A stretch of 64,000 nucleotides of DNA, taken from contig NZ_CP021913.1 of the NCBI RefSeq assembly GCF_002814095.1, positions 930,001 through 994,000 on the forward strand, given 5' to 3'. This DNA is from Sagittula sp. P11 (GTDB lineage Bacteria > Pseudomonadota > Alphaproteobacteria > Rhodobacterales > Rhodobacteraceae). Both the position numbers and the translations under genes were made by a program. The notes beneath the pieces are model-generated. The model was given only the letters and a program-made list of their open reading frames with translations. It ran no database searches and was not told the DNA's origin. This document shows positions 1 through 7,816 of the stretch, piece by piece (position 1 is the stretch's first letter; every line of letters starts with the position of its first letter).

Positions 1-1437
1 GCGTTCCAGAGGCATATCGCGCAGTGATTCCATGGCCCGTATACCGATTCTCAGATGCCGTGCCACCTGCGTCTTGTAGAAGTCGGAGGCCATGCCGGGC
101 AGCTTCAGCTCGCCATGCAGCGGCTTGTCGGACACGCACAGCAGCGTGCCGTAAGGCACCCGGAAGCGGAAGCCGTTGGCGGCAATCGTCGCGGATTCCA
201 TGTCCAGGGCCACCGCGCGCGACTGGGACAGGCGCTGGACCGGGCCGGTGTGCTCCCGCAGTTCCCAGTTGCGGTTGTCGACCGTCGCCACCGTTCCCGT
301 CCGCATGATCCGCTTCAGGTCGTAGCCCGAAAGCTGCGTCTCGGCCGCGACGGCATCTTCCAGCGCGACCTGGATCTCGGCCAGCGCCGGGATCGGCACC
401 CAGACCGGCAGGTCGTCGTCCAGCACCTTGTCCTCGCGCAGGTAGCCGTGCGCCAGCACGAAATCCCCCAGCGACTGAGAGTTCCGCAGCCCCGCACAAT
501 GCCCGACCATCAGCCAGGCATGGGGGCGCAGCACCGCGATGTGGTCGGTGGCGGTCTTGGCGTTCGACGGGCCGACACCGATGTTGACCAGCGTGATGCC
601 GGAGCCATCCGGGCGCTTGAGGTGATAGGTCGGCATCTGCGGCATCCGCAGCGGCACGGGGATCTGCGCGTCGGGGTCCGATATCTCGACGTTGTCGGTG
701 CTCACGAAGCTGGTGTAGCCCGACGCCTCGTCGGCCAGCATCGCGCGGGCGTAGGCCTCGAACTCCGACACATAGAACTGGTAGTTGGTGAACAGCACAT
801 GGTTCTGGAAATGCGCCGGGTCGGTCGCCGTGTAATGCGCCAGCCGGGCCAGCGAATAGTCGACACGCTGCGCCGTGAAGGGCGCCAGCGGCGCCGCCTC
901 TCCCGGCAGGGTCACCGCCACCCCGTTCACGATGTCATCGTTGGTCGTCGTCAGGTCCGGCACGTCAAAGACATCGCGCAGGACGAAATCGGCGGCGCCT
1001 TCCTGCGGGACGGTCACGTCCGGATAGTTGGCGACCGCGAAATGCACCGGCATCGGAACGTCCGACGCACCGACCTGCACCTTCACCCCGTGGTTCGCCA
1101 GCAGCAACCCGATCTGCTGCCTGAGGTAGTGGCGGAACATGTAGGGCCGGGTCACAGTGGTCGCGAAGGTGCCCGGCGTCGCCACGTGACCGAACGAAAG
1201 CCGGCTGTCGACCTTGGCGAAGCTGGCCGTGGTGAAACGGACCTCAGGATAGTAGGCGCGGAGCCGTCTGCCGGGATGCCCCTCGACCATCGCCTGGAGG
1301 AAACGGTCCCGCAGGAAGCCTGCCGACGCCTCGTAAAGCTCGCAAAGCCGGTCCACCGCGGCGCGCGCATCGTCGAAAAGTTCCGGCTCCGGCAGGTCCG
1401 GGGTCATCACGTCGAACGGCTCCATGGTGTCTTGCAT
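1..1437 (-). CDS. amn: AMP nucleosidase, 3' end cut by the window edge
   Basis: Hydrolyses AMP to adenine and ribose 5-phosphate in cytosolic purine balance. The reading frame is open from the ATG at 1437 to base 1 (479 codons) with no stop, so the C-terminus lies outside the window; the family is normally about 480-490 residues, so little is missing. The N-terminal AMP-nucleosidase-specific region is followed by a nucleoside phosphorylase-like domain with GVGPSNAKT, the GHCAGLR segment and ALDMESATIAANGFR near the end, which matches the catalytic and ribose-binding region of the family. An AAGGAA Shine-Dalgarno lies about nine bases before the chosen start, and the next gene is divergent. 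The + strand carries a long open frame here that is only a shadow. Confidence 0.93.
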   Translation of the reverse strand, partial: MQDTMEPFDVMTPDLPEPELFDDARAAVDRLCELYEASAGFLRDRFLQAMVEGHPGRRLRAYYPEVRFTTASFAKVDSRLSFGHVATPGTFATTVTRPYMFRHYLRQQIGLLLANHGVKVQVGASDVPMPVHFAVANYPDVTVPQEGAADFVLRDVFDVPDLTTTNDDIVNGVAVTLPGEAAPLAPFTAQRVDYSLARLAHYTATDPAHFQNHVLFTNYQFYVSEFEAYARAMLADEASGYTSFVSTDNVEISDPDAQIPVPLRMPQMPTYHLKRPDGSGITLVNIGVGPSNAKTATDHIAVLRPHAWLMVGHCAGLRNSQSLGDFVLAHGYLREDKVLDDDLPVWVPIPALAEIQVALEDAVAAETQLSGYDLKRIMRTGTVATVDNRNWELREHTGPVQRLSQSRAVALDMESATIAANGFRFRVPYGTLLCVSDKPLHGELKLPGMASDFYKTQVARHLRIGIRAMESLRDMPLER

Positions 1438-1520
1438 CGCGTGTTCCTTGCTGTCTTGCCCGGAACGTTGACAGCTTGTTCCAGCGGGTGCAACCTGCCG
1501 AAAGGGTCAGGAGGACTGAC

Positions 1521-1955
1521 ATGATCGAGGGAATGAACCTGGAGACCGTCCAGCCGGAGGATTTCGGCCAGGCGTTGCGCGGGTTCGGCGTCAACCTGCT
1601 GGTACGCGACGTGCGGAATCAGGCGGTCCGGCTGTCCGCCGTGTTCGGCATGACGGCGCACCGGATCAGCGACGACTTCGCCATCCTGCTGTACGGGCCG
1701 CAAGTGTTCCAGTTGCATTCCGACGGCACATACCATGCCAATCCGCTGCTGTCGCTCCTGCCCGAGCAGCCGCCGCGCGGGGCCGGTCTGGAACTGCGGC
1801 TGTTCGGGACGGACCCGGACGAAGCCACAGCCCGCGCAGAGGCGCATGGCTTCCACGTGCTGCAACCGCCAACCGACAAGCCGCACGGCCTGCGCGAGGC
1901 GTACATGCTTTGCCCGGACGGCTACGCCTGGGTGCCGTCGCGGCCGCTGGACTGA
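1521..1955 (+). CDS. VOC (glyoxalase/bleomycin-resistance) superfamily protein
   Basis: A 144-residue protein shaped like a single vicinal-oxygen-chelate domain. It opens with a beta strand (FGVNLLVRD), then a helix containing SAVFGM, and ends with DPDEATARAEAHGF followed by AYMLCPDGYAWVPSRP, the usual closing strand. The start was placed at 1521 because AGGAGG lies just upstream; a longer frame from 1476 has no such site. It is divergent from amn and 36 bases before the topoisomerase gene. The substrate cannot be told from sequence; some members are metal-dependent lyases or dioxygenases and others only bind ligands. Confidence 0.75.
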   Translation: MIEGMNLETVQPEDFGQALRGFGVNLLVRDVRNQAVRLSAVFGMTAHRISDDFAILLYGPQVFQLHSDGTYHANPLLSLLPEQPPRGAGLELRLFGTDPDEATARAEAHGFHVLQPPTDKPHGLREAYMLCPDGYAWVPSRPLD

Positions 1956-1991
1956 CGGGAACCGGAGCGGCCCTTCGCGGGTTTTCGGGAC

Positions 1992-2963
1992 ATGCTCGCC
2001 ACATTGTCCCTCACCTACTACCCAGACTCTCGCCCCGGCATACGCCGGCTGCGGTGCGGACGCGGTTTTTCCTATCTTGCGCCGGACGGCACGCGCATCG
2101 ACGACACCACGGAACGCGCCCGGATCAAGGCGCTGGCGGTGCCGCCCGCCTATGAGGACGTGTGGATCTGCCCGCTGCCGGACGGGCACCTGCAAGCGAC
2201 GGGCCGCGACGCCCGCAGCCGCAAGCAGTACCGCTACCACCCTGACTGGCGGTCGTGGCGCGATGCCCAGAAGTACGACCATCTGCGCACCTTCGGAGAG
2301 ATCCTGCCCGGCCTGAGGCGGCGTATCCGGCGAACGCTGCGGCAGGGTGAGGTCGGCGATCATGCCTTTGCCCTCGCCGCCATTCTGGCCCTGCTGGACC
2401 GCGCCTCCCTCAGGATCGGCACGGCGGACTATGCCCGCGAAAACCGGACCTATGGCGCCACCACGCTGAAGCGGCGGCATGTGGCGCTCGACGGCGACGG
2501 GCTGCGGTTCCGCTTTGCCGCGAAAGGGGGCAAGCGGGTGGACAAGTCGCTGCAGGACCGGACGCTGAACCGCATCCTGACGCGCATGGGCGACCTGCCC
2601 GGTCCCGAACTCATCAAGTGGATCGACGACGACGGCGCGCGTCACGCGGTCAGCTCAGGCGAGGTCAACGCCTGGCTCGAGGAGGTCACCGGCACCGAGG
2701 GCCTGACCGCCAAGACGTTCCGCACCTGGAACGGCACTGTTGCCGCGCTTGAGGCTGCCGAGCAGGCGGACAAGCCCACGATCAAGAGGATGGCCGAGGC
2801 GGCGGCCGACCGTCTGCACAACACGCCGGCCATTGCCCGCTCCTCCTATATCCACCCCAGGGTGATTGCCCTCGCCGAAGACCCGCGCGACCTGTCGGCG
2901 GCGCCGGATGTGCGAGGCCTGCGCCGCAGCGAATGCCGCCTTTTGCACCTGCTGTCGGATTGA
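1992..2963 (+). CDS. DNA topoisomerase IB (poxvirus/bacterial type)
   Basis: Relaxes supercoils by nicking one strand through a 3'-phosphotyrosine. The 323-residue length fits the small bacterial topoisomerase IB family. Visible motifs: RKQYRYHPDW around residues 77-86, RIG at 141-143 with the first catalytic arginine, TFRTWNGT around 242-249 with the second, and the Tyr nucleophile in SSYIHP at residue 286. The Shine-Dalgarno is weak. Bacterial members are accessory to gyrase and Topo I and have a patchy distribution, but base composition here does not differ from the neighbours. It lies between the VOC gene and a class II aldolase on the same strand. Confidence 0.92.
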   Translation: MLATLSLTYYPDSRPGIRRLRCGRGFSYLAPDGTRIDDTTERARIKALAVPPAYEDVWICPLPDGHLQATGRDARSRKQYRYHPDWRSWRDAQKYDHLRTFGEILPGLRRRIRRTLRQGEVGDHAFALAAILALLDRASLRIGTADYARENRTYGATTLKRRHVALDGDGLRFRFAAKGGKRVDKSLQDRTLNRILTRMGDLPGPELIKWIDDDGARHAVSSGEVNAWLEEVTGTEGLTAKTFRTWNGTVAALEAAEQADKPTIKRMAEAAADRLHNTPAIARSSYIHPRVIALAEDPRDLSAAPDVRGLRRSECRLLHLLSD

Positions 2964-3012
2964 CATCGGAGGCCCGTGTGCGTGCAATGGCGCCAACAAA
3001 AAGGAGGCCCCG

Positions 3013-3768
3013 ATGAACGCACCACAAACCCGACCGAACCTTGATTACTGGCAGGAGCGTGTCGACCTGGCCGCTGCCTTCCGGTGGACCGTCCGCCTGA
3101 ACATGCACGAAGCCGTCGCCAATCACTTCTCGCTGGCGGTCAACGACGACGGGTCGAAGTTCCTGATGAACCCCAACCAGATGCATTTCTCGCGCGTGCG
3201 CGCGTCCGATCTGCTGCTGGTGGACGCAAACGACCCTGCCACGCTGGACCGCCCCGGCGCGCCCGATCCGACCGCCTGGGGCCTGCACGGCGCCCTGCAC
3301 CGCCACTGCCCGCACGCCCGCTGCGCCATGCACGTGCATTCGGTCCATGCGACGGTGCTGGCCTGCCTGAAGGACAAGCGCCTGCCGCCGCTCGATCAGA
3401 ACTGCGCGATGTTCTTCAACCGTGTCGCCATCGACGATGCCTATGGTGGGCTGGCCTTCGAAGAGGAAGGCGAACGTTGCGCTCAGCTCTTGCAGGACCC
3501 GAAGGTGAAGACGCTGGTGATGGGAAACCACGGCGTGATGGTGATCGGCGACACCGTGGCCGAGACCTGGAACCGGCTTTACTACTTCGAGCGCGCCGCG
3601 CAGACCTACATCACGGCGCTGCAGACCGGAATGGAACTGGACTTCCTCTCGGACGAGGTCGCCGAGAAGACGGCCCACGAGATCGAGACCTACCCGGAAC
3701 AGGACATCCGGCACCTGGCCGAGCTGAAAGCGATCCTCGACGACGAAGGGTCCGACTACGCGGCCTGA
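3013..3768 (+). CDS. class II aldolase/adducin family protein
   Basis: A 251-residue protein of the zinc-dependent class II aldolase/adducin fold. The metal-site motifs are present: HGALHRHCPHARCAMHVH, giving the HxH zinc pair, and MGNHGVMVIG, giving a third histidine near the C-terminal third. Start placed at 3013 after AAAGGAGG; an upstream extension of the frame overlaps the end of the topoisomerase gene and has no ribosome site. Substrates in this family range from fuculose phosphate to 3-oxo-tetronate phosphate, and many alphaproteobacterial copies are uncharacterised, so only the fold is claimed. A dispersed palindrome follows the stop. Confidence 0.85.
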   Translation: MNAPQTRPNLDYWQERVDLAAAFRWTVRLNMHEAVANHFSLAVNDDGSKFLMNPNQMHFSRVRASDLLLVDANDPATLDRPGAPDPTAWGLHGALHRHCPHARCAMHVHSVHATVLACLKDKRLPPLDQNCAMFFNRVAIDDAYGGLAFEEEGERCAQLLQDPKVKTLVMGNHGVMVIGDTVAETWNRLYYFERAAQTYITALQTGMELDFLSDEVAEKTAHEIETYPEQDIRHLAELKAILDDEGSDYAA

Positions 3769-3790
3769 CCGCGGCCCCTGCGATACGGAA

Positions 3791-3817
3791 GGGCGGCGGC
3801 GCAAAGCCCCGCCCTAC
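3791..3817. repeat. GTAGGGYGG palindrome, copy 1
   Basis: Inverted orientation of the dispersed element: GGCGGC…AAAGCCCCGCCCTAC. It lies in the 45-base gap between the convergent aldolase and methyltransferase genes and overlaps the last codons of the latter. Confidence 0.6.
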
Positions 3818-4434
3818 CCCACGGAGCGCTTAAGAGTCAGGATGCGGCTGAGGTCCTTTGCGTGCGCTCCCTTGGACGCGGCCCCGTAGATCGGCACCTC
3901 TTTCCACGTGGCCTCCACCCCTTCAAGCGCCGCAATCGCCGCGTCATACCCCTTGTCGGACCAATGCGCGGCATTGACGGAAATCACCGCGATCCCGCCC
4001 GGACGGATCACGCGCAAGACCTCGGGCAGTGCCTCCGGCCCGACATGGCCATGGGTGAAGGTGCCGGAACTCACCGCCCCGGCAAAGGCGCCGCCCCCGA
4101 CTGGCAGGCGATCCAGCAGGTTGCCGGTGAAGAGCCGGTCGTAGATGCCCTTCCCCTCGGCGACCTGCAGCATCTCTTCGGACAGATCGGTTGCGGTGAC
4201 CGGGCCGATCCCCAGCGTCCGCAATGCCGCGCCACACAGACCCGTGCCGGCCCCCAGGTCGATCACCGGGCCTGTCCCGCCGCCGTCGCGATAGGCCTCG
4301 GCGACGTGCATCGGCAGGACGTAGTCCATCTCTTCGGCAAACGCGGCGTCGTAGGTCCGCGCCCAGTCACGGTAGAGCGCGATGTTGTCGTCGGGGGTAT
4401 CCAGCCCGTAGGCCGCTTCGAGATCCTGTGCCAT
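3814..4434 (-). CDS. class I SAM-dependent methyltransferase
   Basis: A 206-residue Rossmann-fold methyltransferase. Motif I, VIDLGAGTG, sits at residues 57-65; the acidic motif II is in ATDLSEEML, and a post-motif region reads VLRVIRPGGIAVIS. The N-terminal segment NIALYRDWARTYDAAF resembles the ubiquinone/menaquinone methyltransferase-like (UbiE/Williams-Beuren) group, where the product is usually a small molecule. It is convergent with the aldolase gene and 98 bases from the lytic transglycosylase on the same strand. The methyl acceptor is unknown. Confidence 0.85.
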   Translation of the reverse strand: MAQDLEAAYGLDTPDDNIALYRDWARTYDAAFAEEMDYVLPMHVAEAYRDGGGTGPVIDLGAGTGLCGAALRTLGIGPVTATDLSEEMLQVAEGKGIYDRLFTGNLLDRLPVGGGAFAGAVSSGTFTHGHVGPEALPEVLRVIRPGGIAVISVNAAHWSDKGYDAAIAALEGVEATWKEVPIYGAASKGAHAKDLSRILTLKRSVG

Positions 4435-4532
4435 GGCAACAGTCTAGCCGGAATCCGGACCGTTCGGCAATTGCGGGGCATGCCGGGGCGAAACCGCACC
4501 CGACAGCACGCCGCAATAGGCGCCTTGCCGGA

Positions 4533-5003
4533 TCAGTTCGACCGCAACCCGGTTTCGACCAGCAGGCCTTTGCGCTTGGCCTCGTAGTAGTAGCCCTTGG
4601 CGTACCACATGATCGAGTCGTCCCAGTCGCCGTCGGCGACCATGTAGGCGCCCTTCAGGTACTTCAGCGCGTACTGGAGGTTCGTCTCCGCATCCAGAAG
4701 ATCGGAGTCCGAGCCGCGGAACCCCATCGTGCGCGCGGTGGCGGGCAGGATCTGGAAGAGGCCCCAGTAGGGGCCGTTGCGGGCCTTGGGATTGTGCGTG
4801 CTCTCGCGGATCGCGAGGCGGTGCACCAGCGGGCGCGGCAGACCGTAATGGTCAGACCACTTGTTGATGGCATCGCGCAGCTCGGGCGTCTCGTTGGGGA
4901 ACAGCGGCAGCGCATCGGCGGGCTTGACGACGGGCTCCGGCTTGGGGGCGGAGCATGCCGCGGTCAGGGCCAGCATGAGGATCAACGTAAGGCGTGGCAG
5001 CAT
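4533..5003 (-). CDS. lytic transglycosylase, lipoprotein
   Basis: Cleaves peptidoglycan glycan strands between MurNAc and GlcNAc. With the start at 5003 (GGAGAG six bases upstream) the product is 156 residues and begins with a lipoprotein signal: hydrophobic LTLILMLAL then TAAC, with Cys17 as the lipidated residue. The SLT domain follows, with the catalytic glutamate in AIRESTHNP (Glu67) and the family stretch YWGLFQILPATARTMGF. Longer upstream starts exist but lack a good ribosome site and would bury the lipobox. The mature enzyme is probably anchored to the outer membrane, facing the periplasm. Confidence 0.9.
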   Translation of the reverse strand: MLPRLTLILMLALTAACSAPKPEPVVKPADALPLFPNETPELRDAINKWSDHYGLPRPLVHRLAIRESTHNPKARNGPYWGLFQILPATARTMGFRGSDSDLLDAETNLQYALKYLKGAYMVADGDWDDSIMWYAKGYYYEAKRKGLLVETGLRSN

Positions 5004-5095
5004 GAGTCTCTCCGTGAACGGAGATTTCATACGCCGCGTGGCCCGTGTCAGGCGAGTCCCTCGTGCCGGGATCGGCAAAGGCTCGCCCACGGGGT

Positions 5096-5140
5096 GTAGG
5101 GTGGGGGTTCCGCGCGGCACGCGCGGGTTCGCCCCCCCTT
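5096..5140. repeat. GTAGGGYGG palindrome, copy 2 (expanded)
   Basis: GTAGGGTGGGGG, a 21-base centre containing its own CGCGCGG/CGCGCGGG symmetry, then CGCCCCCCC. It fills the gap just after the paaE stop and is the longest member seen. Confidence 0.5.
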
Positions 5141-5147
5141 GCCCCGA

Positions 5148-6194
5148 TCAGGCCGCGTCGAAGTCCAGAACGAGCCGGTCCGACGTCGGCCGCGCCTGGC
5201 AGGCAAGCGTGAATCCGGCCTCTGTTTCCCACGGCTCCAGCGAGTAGTTGACCGCCATCTCGGCACTGCCCTCGACCACCTTGCAGCGGCAGGTACAGCA
5301 CATGCCGCCCTTGCAGGAAAACGGCAGTTCGAGACCGGCACGCGCCGCCGCATCCACCACGTTGTCGTCTTCGCTGCCGACACTGAACCCGCGCCGCACG
5401 CCGTCCAGCACGACCTCGACGGCAACGCCCTGCGCCGCCGCGGCCTCTGCCTCGGCGCTGCGGGCCGGACGGGGCGCTTCGCCTTCGGTGTAGAACCTTT
5501 CGAAATGGATCTTGTCTCGGTCGACGATCCCCTCGAGCGCGGTGCTGACGTCCTCGATCATCGCCCCCGGTCCGCAGAGGAACACCCCCTCCGCTCCGGC
5601 AAGGTCGACAGCGCCCGCACGCGCCAGCGCAACGACCTTCTCGCCAGTCACACGGCCATTCAGCAGCGCGACGTCCTGCGGTTCTCGGCTGAGGACGTGC
5701 ATCAGGGTGAAACGCTCCACGTAGCGGTCCTTGAGGTCCTCCAGCGCCCCCCGGAACATGATCGTCCCGGTCGAGCGGTTGCCGTAGATCAGCGCCACCT
5801 CACCCCCGGCCTCCAGAACGGCCGAGGCGATCGACAGCATCGGCGTTATTCCGGACCCGGCCGCGATCAGCACCACCCGCTTCTCCCCGCGCCAGACAAA
5901 GCGGCCCTCCGGCGCCATCACCCGCAGCACGTCCCCGGCCTTCACGCTCTGCGCGAAGGTCGAAAACACCCCGCCCGGGACTTCGCGCACACCGACACAA
6001 AGCCGGCCCGCCGCGCCCTCGGCAATCGAATACGACCTGCGCAGATCGGCGCCCTCCACGTCGGCGCGCAAGGTCAGGTACTGCCCCGGGACGAACCGGA
6101 AGGTCTCTGCCGCGGCGCCGGGAATGTCGAAGGTCAACGCCACGGCGGAGTCGCCTTCGGGACGGACGTTGCTGACGGTCAGATCGTGGAACAT
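5148..6194 (-). CDS. paaE: 1,2-phenylacetyl-CoA epoxidase, reductase subunit PaaE
   Basis: Carries electrons from NAD(P)H to the PaaABC(D) epoxidase. The 348-residue protein has three modules. An FAD domain holds RRSYS at residues 52-56. An NAD(P) domain holds GSGITPM at 113-119 and LCGPG near 207. A C-terminal plant-type 2Fe-2S ferredoxin has Cys294, Cys299, Cys302 and Cys332, i.e. exactly C-x4-C-x2-C-x29-C. Start at 6194 follows a GAGG site, and the paaD stop is seven bases upstream. It is the last gene of a paaABCDE operon. The catabolic genes for later steps (paaG, paaZ, paaF, paaH, paaJ, paaK) are not adjacent. Confidence 0.95.
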   Translation of the reverse strand: MFHDLTVSNVRPEGDSAVALTFDIPGAAAETFRFVPGQYLTLRADVEGADLRRSYSIAEGAAGRLCVGVREVPGGVFSTFAQSVKAGDVLRVMAPEGRFVWRGEKRVVLIAAGSGITPMLSIASAVLEAGGEVALIYGNRSTGTIMFRGALEDLKDRYVERFTLMHVLSREPQDVALLNGRVTGEKVVALARAGAVDLAGAEGVFLCGPGAMIEDVSTALEGIVDRDKIHFERFYTEGEAPRPARSAEAEAAAAQGVAVEVVLDGVRRGFSVGSEDDNVVDAAARAGLELPFSCKGGMCCTCRCKVVEGSAEMAVNYSLEPWETEAGFTLACQARPTSDRLVLDFDAA

Positions 6195-6201
6195 GGAAAC
6201 C

Positions 6202-6696
6202 TCAGATGCATTTGAAGTAGTCGAAGGGCTCGCCGCAGGCGCGGCAACGGTAATGCGCCTTGCACGCGGTCGAACCGAACTCGGACAGCCGCTCGGTGTC
6301 GGCGGCCCCGCAGCGCGGGCAGGCCACCTCGGGCGCGGCAAAGAGCGCGCCCTTCCCCTGCCCCGAAACCGGCGGCGCGATGCCGTAGGCGCGCAGCTTC
6401 TCGCGACCCTCGGGCGTGATCCAGTCGGTCGTCCACGCCGGGGCCATCAGCCGCTCGATCCGCGCCTCGAACCCGGCGGACCGCAGCGCCGCCTCGATCG
6501 CCAGTTCAATGGCCAGCACGGCGGGGCACCCGGAATAGGTCGGCGTGACCCCGGCCACGGCGACTTCTTCCTCCATCCGCACCCACCGCAGGATGCCCAG
6601 ATCGGCCACCGTCACGCAGGGCACTTCCGGATCGGGCACCGCCGCGGCGGCCTCCCAGGCCCGGTCCGCGAGGGTATCGGTGGCCTCTGCCGTCAC
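6202..6696 (-). CDS. paaD: phenylacetyl-CoA epoxidase accessory subunit PaaD
   Basis: Needed for an active epoxidase and thought to act in iron-sulfur or metal assembly. The 164-residue protein has an N-terminal DUF59/MIP18-like domain with the conserved cysteine in YSGCPA (Cys57). Its C-terminal zinc-ribbon-like segment has Cys126-x2-Cys129 and Cys151-x2-Cys154, plus Cys145 and a Cys at residue 163. The start overlaps the paaC stop (ATGA), which implies translational coupling. Length and layout match typical PaaD. Confidence 0.95.
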   Translation of the reverse strand: MTAEATDTLADRAWEAAAAVPDPEVPCVTVADLGILRWVRMEEEVAVAGVTPTYSGCPAVLAIELAIEAALRSAGFEARIERLMAPAWTTDWITPEGREKLRAYGIAPPVSGQGKGALFAAPEVACPRCGAADTERLSEFGSTACKAHYRCRACGEPFDYFKCI

Positions 6697-7439
6697 CAGA
6701 CCGCCCCGGGATGCGCCCGGTGCACGGAATGCATCTCCGCCAGCATGTGCCCAAGCGCCTCGCCATGCACGCCGCGCCGCCCGCCGGTCTGCGGATAAGT
6801 GACCTCAGGCGCGCTCAGACCCGCCTGCGAGAACACCTCGCCGATCACCGCCTCCCAGGCCGGACGCACGGCGGCGCGGGACGGCAAAGCTGCCTGCCAT
6901 TCGGCCGCGCCCTGCTCGAAAAGCTCGCCGGTGTAGATGTGCAGCGCCGATACCGCATCGGCCATGCGACGCGCGCTTTCCTCGGTCCCGTCGCCCAGCC
7001 GGATCACCCATTCGCCCGCGTGGCGGATGTGATAGGCCATTTCCTTGACCGCCTTGCCCGCGACCCCGGCAATCACCGTGTCGGAGGAGTCCGCCGCCGC
7101 GCGCCAGTACGGCTCCATGAAGGCGGCGAAGTAGAGCTGCCGCAGCATCGTGTGTGCGAAGTCGCCGTTCGGACGCTCGCACAGCAGAAGGTTGCGATAC
7201 TCCCGCTCGCCGCGCAGGTAGGCCAGCGCATTCTCGTCGCGTCCGCGCCCTTCCAGCTTGCCCGCATGATCGTAGAGCGTCCGCGCCGTGCCGATCAGGT
7301 CCAGCGCCATGTTCGGCATGGCAAGGTCCTCTTCCAGCATCGGCGCATGGCCGCACCACTCCGACAGCCGATGCCCCAGGACAAGGTGATCGTCCGCCAG
7401 TTCCAGCACCGCGTTGAACAGGCTCTGCGTCCCCGCCAT
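6693..7439 (-). CDS. paaC: 1,2-phenylacetyl-CoA epoxidase subunit PaaC
   Basis: Structural, ferritin-like partner of the di-iron catalytic subunit PaaA; the A and C subunits form the epoxidase core. The 248-residue protein carries the family features LGHRLSEWCGHAP near the start and VKEMAYHIRHAGEW in the middle. Start taken as the ATG at 7439, whose A is shared with the paaB stop (TGATG); a GTG one codon earlier is possible. It ends with an ATGA overlap into paaD. Confidence 0.95.
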   Translation of the reverse strand: MAGTQSLFNAVLELADDHLVLGHRLSEWCGHAPMLEEDLAMPNMALDLIGTARTLYDHAGKLEGRGRDENALAYLRGEREYRNLLLCERPNGDFAHTMLRQLYFAAFMEPYWRAAADSSDTVIAGVAGKAVKEMAYHIRHAGEWVIRLGDGTEESARRMADAVSALHIYTGELFEQGAAEWQAALPSRAAVRPAWEAVIGEVFSQAGLSAPEVTYPQTGGRRGVHGEALGHMLAEMHSVHRAHPGAVW

Positions 7440-7723
7440 CACATGTGCCCCACTTCGTCGGGGATCTCGTAGAACGTCGGGTGGCGATAGACCTTCTCGG
7501 CGGTGGGCTCGAAGTTCTCGCCCGCCTGTGCCGGATCGCTCGCCACGATATCGGCAGAGCGCACCACCCAGATCGACGTGCCCTCGCCGCGCCGCGTATA
7601 GACGTCACGCGCGGCCTGCACCGCCATCACCTCGTCGGCGGCATGCAGCGAGCCCACGTGCTTGTGGCTCAGCCCGTTCCTCGGACGAATGAACACTTCC
7701 CAAAGCGGCGTCTCTCCGGACAT
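7439..7723 (-). CDS. paaB: 1,2-phenylacetyl-CoA epoxidase subunit PaaB
   Basis: Small 94-residue subunit that bridges PaaAC heterodimers in the epoxidase. It begins LWEVFIRPRNGLSHKHVGSLHA, a hallmark of PaaB, and continues with DAALQAARDVYTRRGE-like sequence. A strong GGAGA site precedes the ATG. The 93-base spacer to paaA is unusually large for this operon and contains two stable hairpins; downstream genes overlap directly. Confidence 0.95.
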   Translation of the reverse strand: MSGETPLWEVFIRPRNGLSHKHVGSLHAADEVMAVQAARDVYTRRGEGTSIWVVRSADIVASDPAQAGENFEPTAEKVYRHPTFYEIPDEVGHM

Positions 7724-7733
7724 GCCCCGTCTC

Positions 7734-7756
7734 CTTCATCTTGGTGAAAATACCTT
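7734..7756. repeat. CTTCATCTTGG intergenic motif, copy 1
   Basis: CTTCATCTTGGTGAAAATACC. The same 20-odd bases recur at 28608 (inverted) and 50115, always outside genes. Confidence 0.5.
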
Positions 7757-7763
7757 CGGGGGT

Positions 7764-7811
7764 CCGGGGGGCTGAGCCCCCCGGCAGGTCGCCCCGGCGC
7801 AGCCGGGGCGA
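7764..7811 (-). promoter_or_regulatory. two intra-operon hairpins between paaA and paaB
   Basis: Hairpin one has arms CCGGGGGGC (7764-7772) and GCCCCCCGG (7776-7784) with a three-base loop. Hairpin two has arms TCGCCCCGGC (7789-7798) and GCCGGGGCGA (7802-7811), also with a three-base loop. They follow the paaA stop by only a few bases and neither is followed by a T tract on the transcribed strand. They could act as 3' stabilisers for the paaA message or as partial attenuators that lower paaBCDE relative to paaA. Confidence 0.5.
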
Positions 7812-7816
7812 AACCT

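Noticed and set aside
55-1524. Long + strand open frame opposite amn
   Set aside because: Arginine- and histidine-rich translation without domains; the minus strand encodes a clear AMP nucleosidase.
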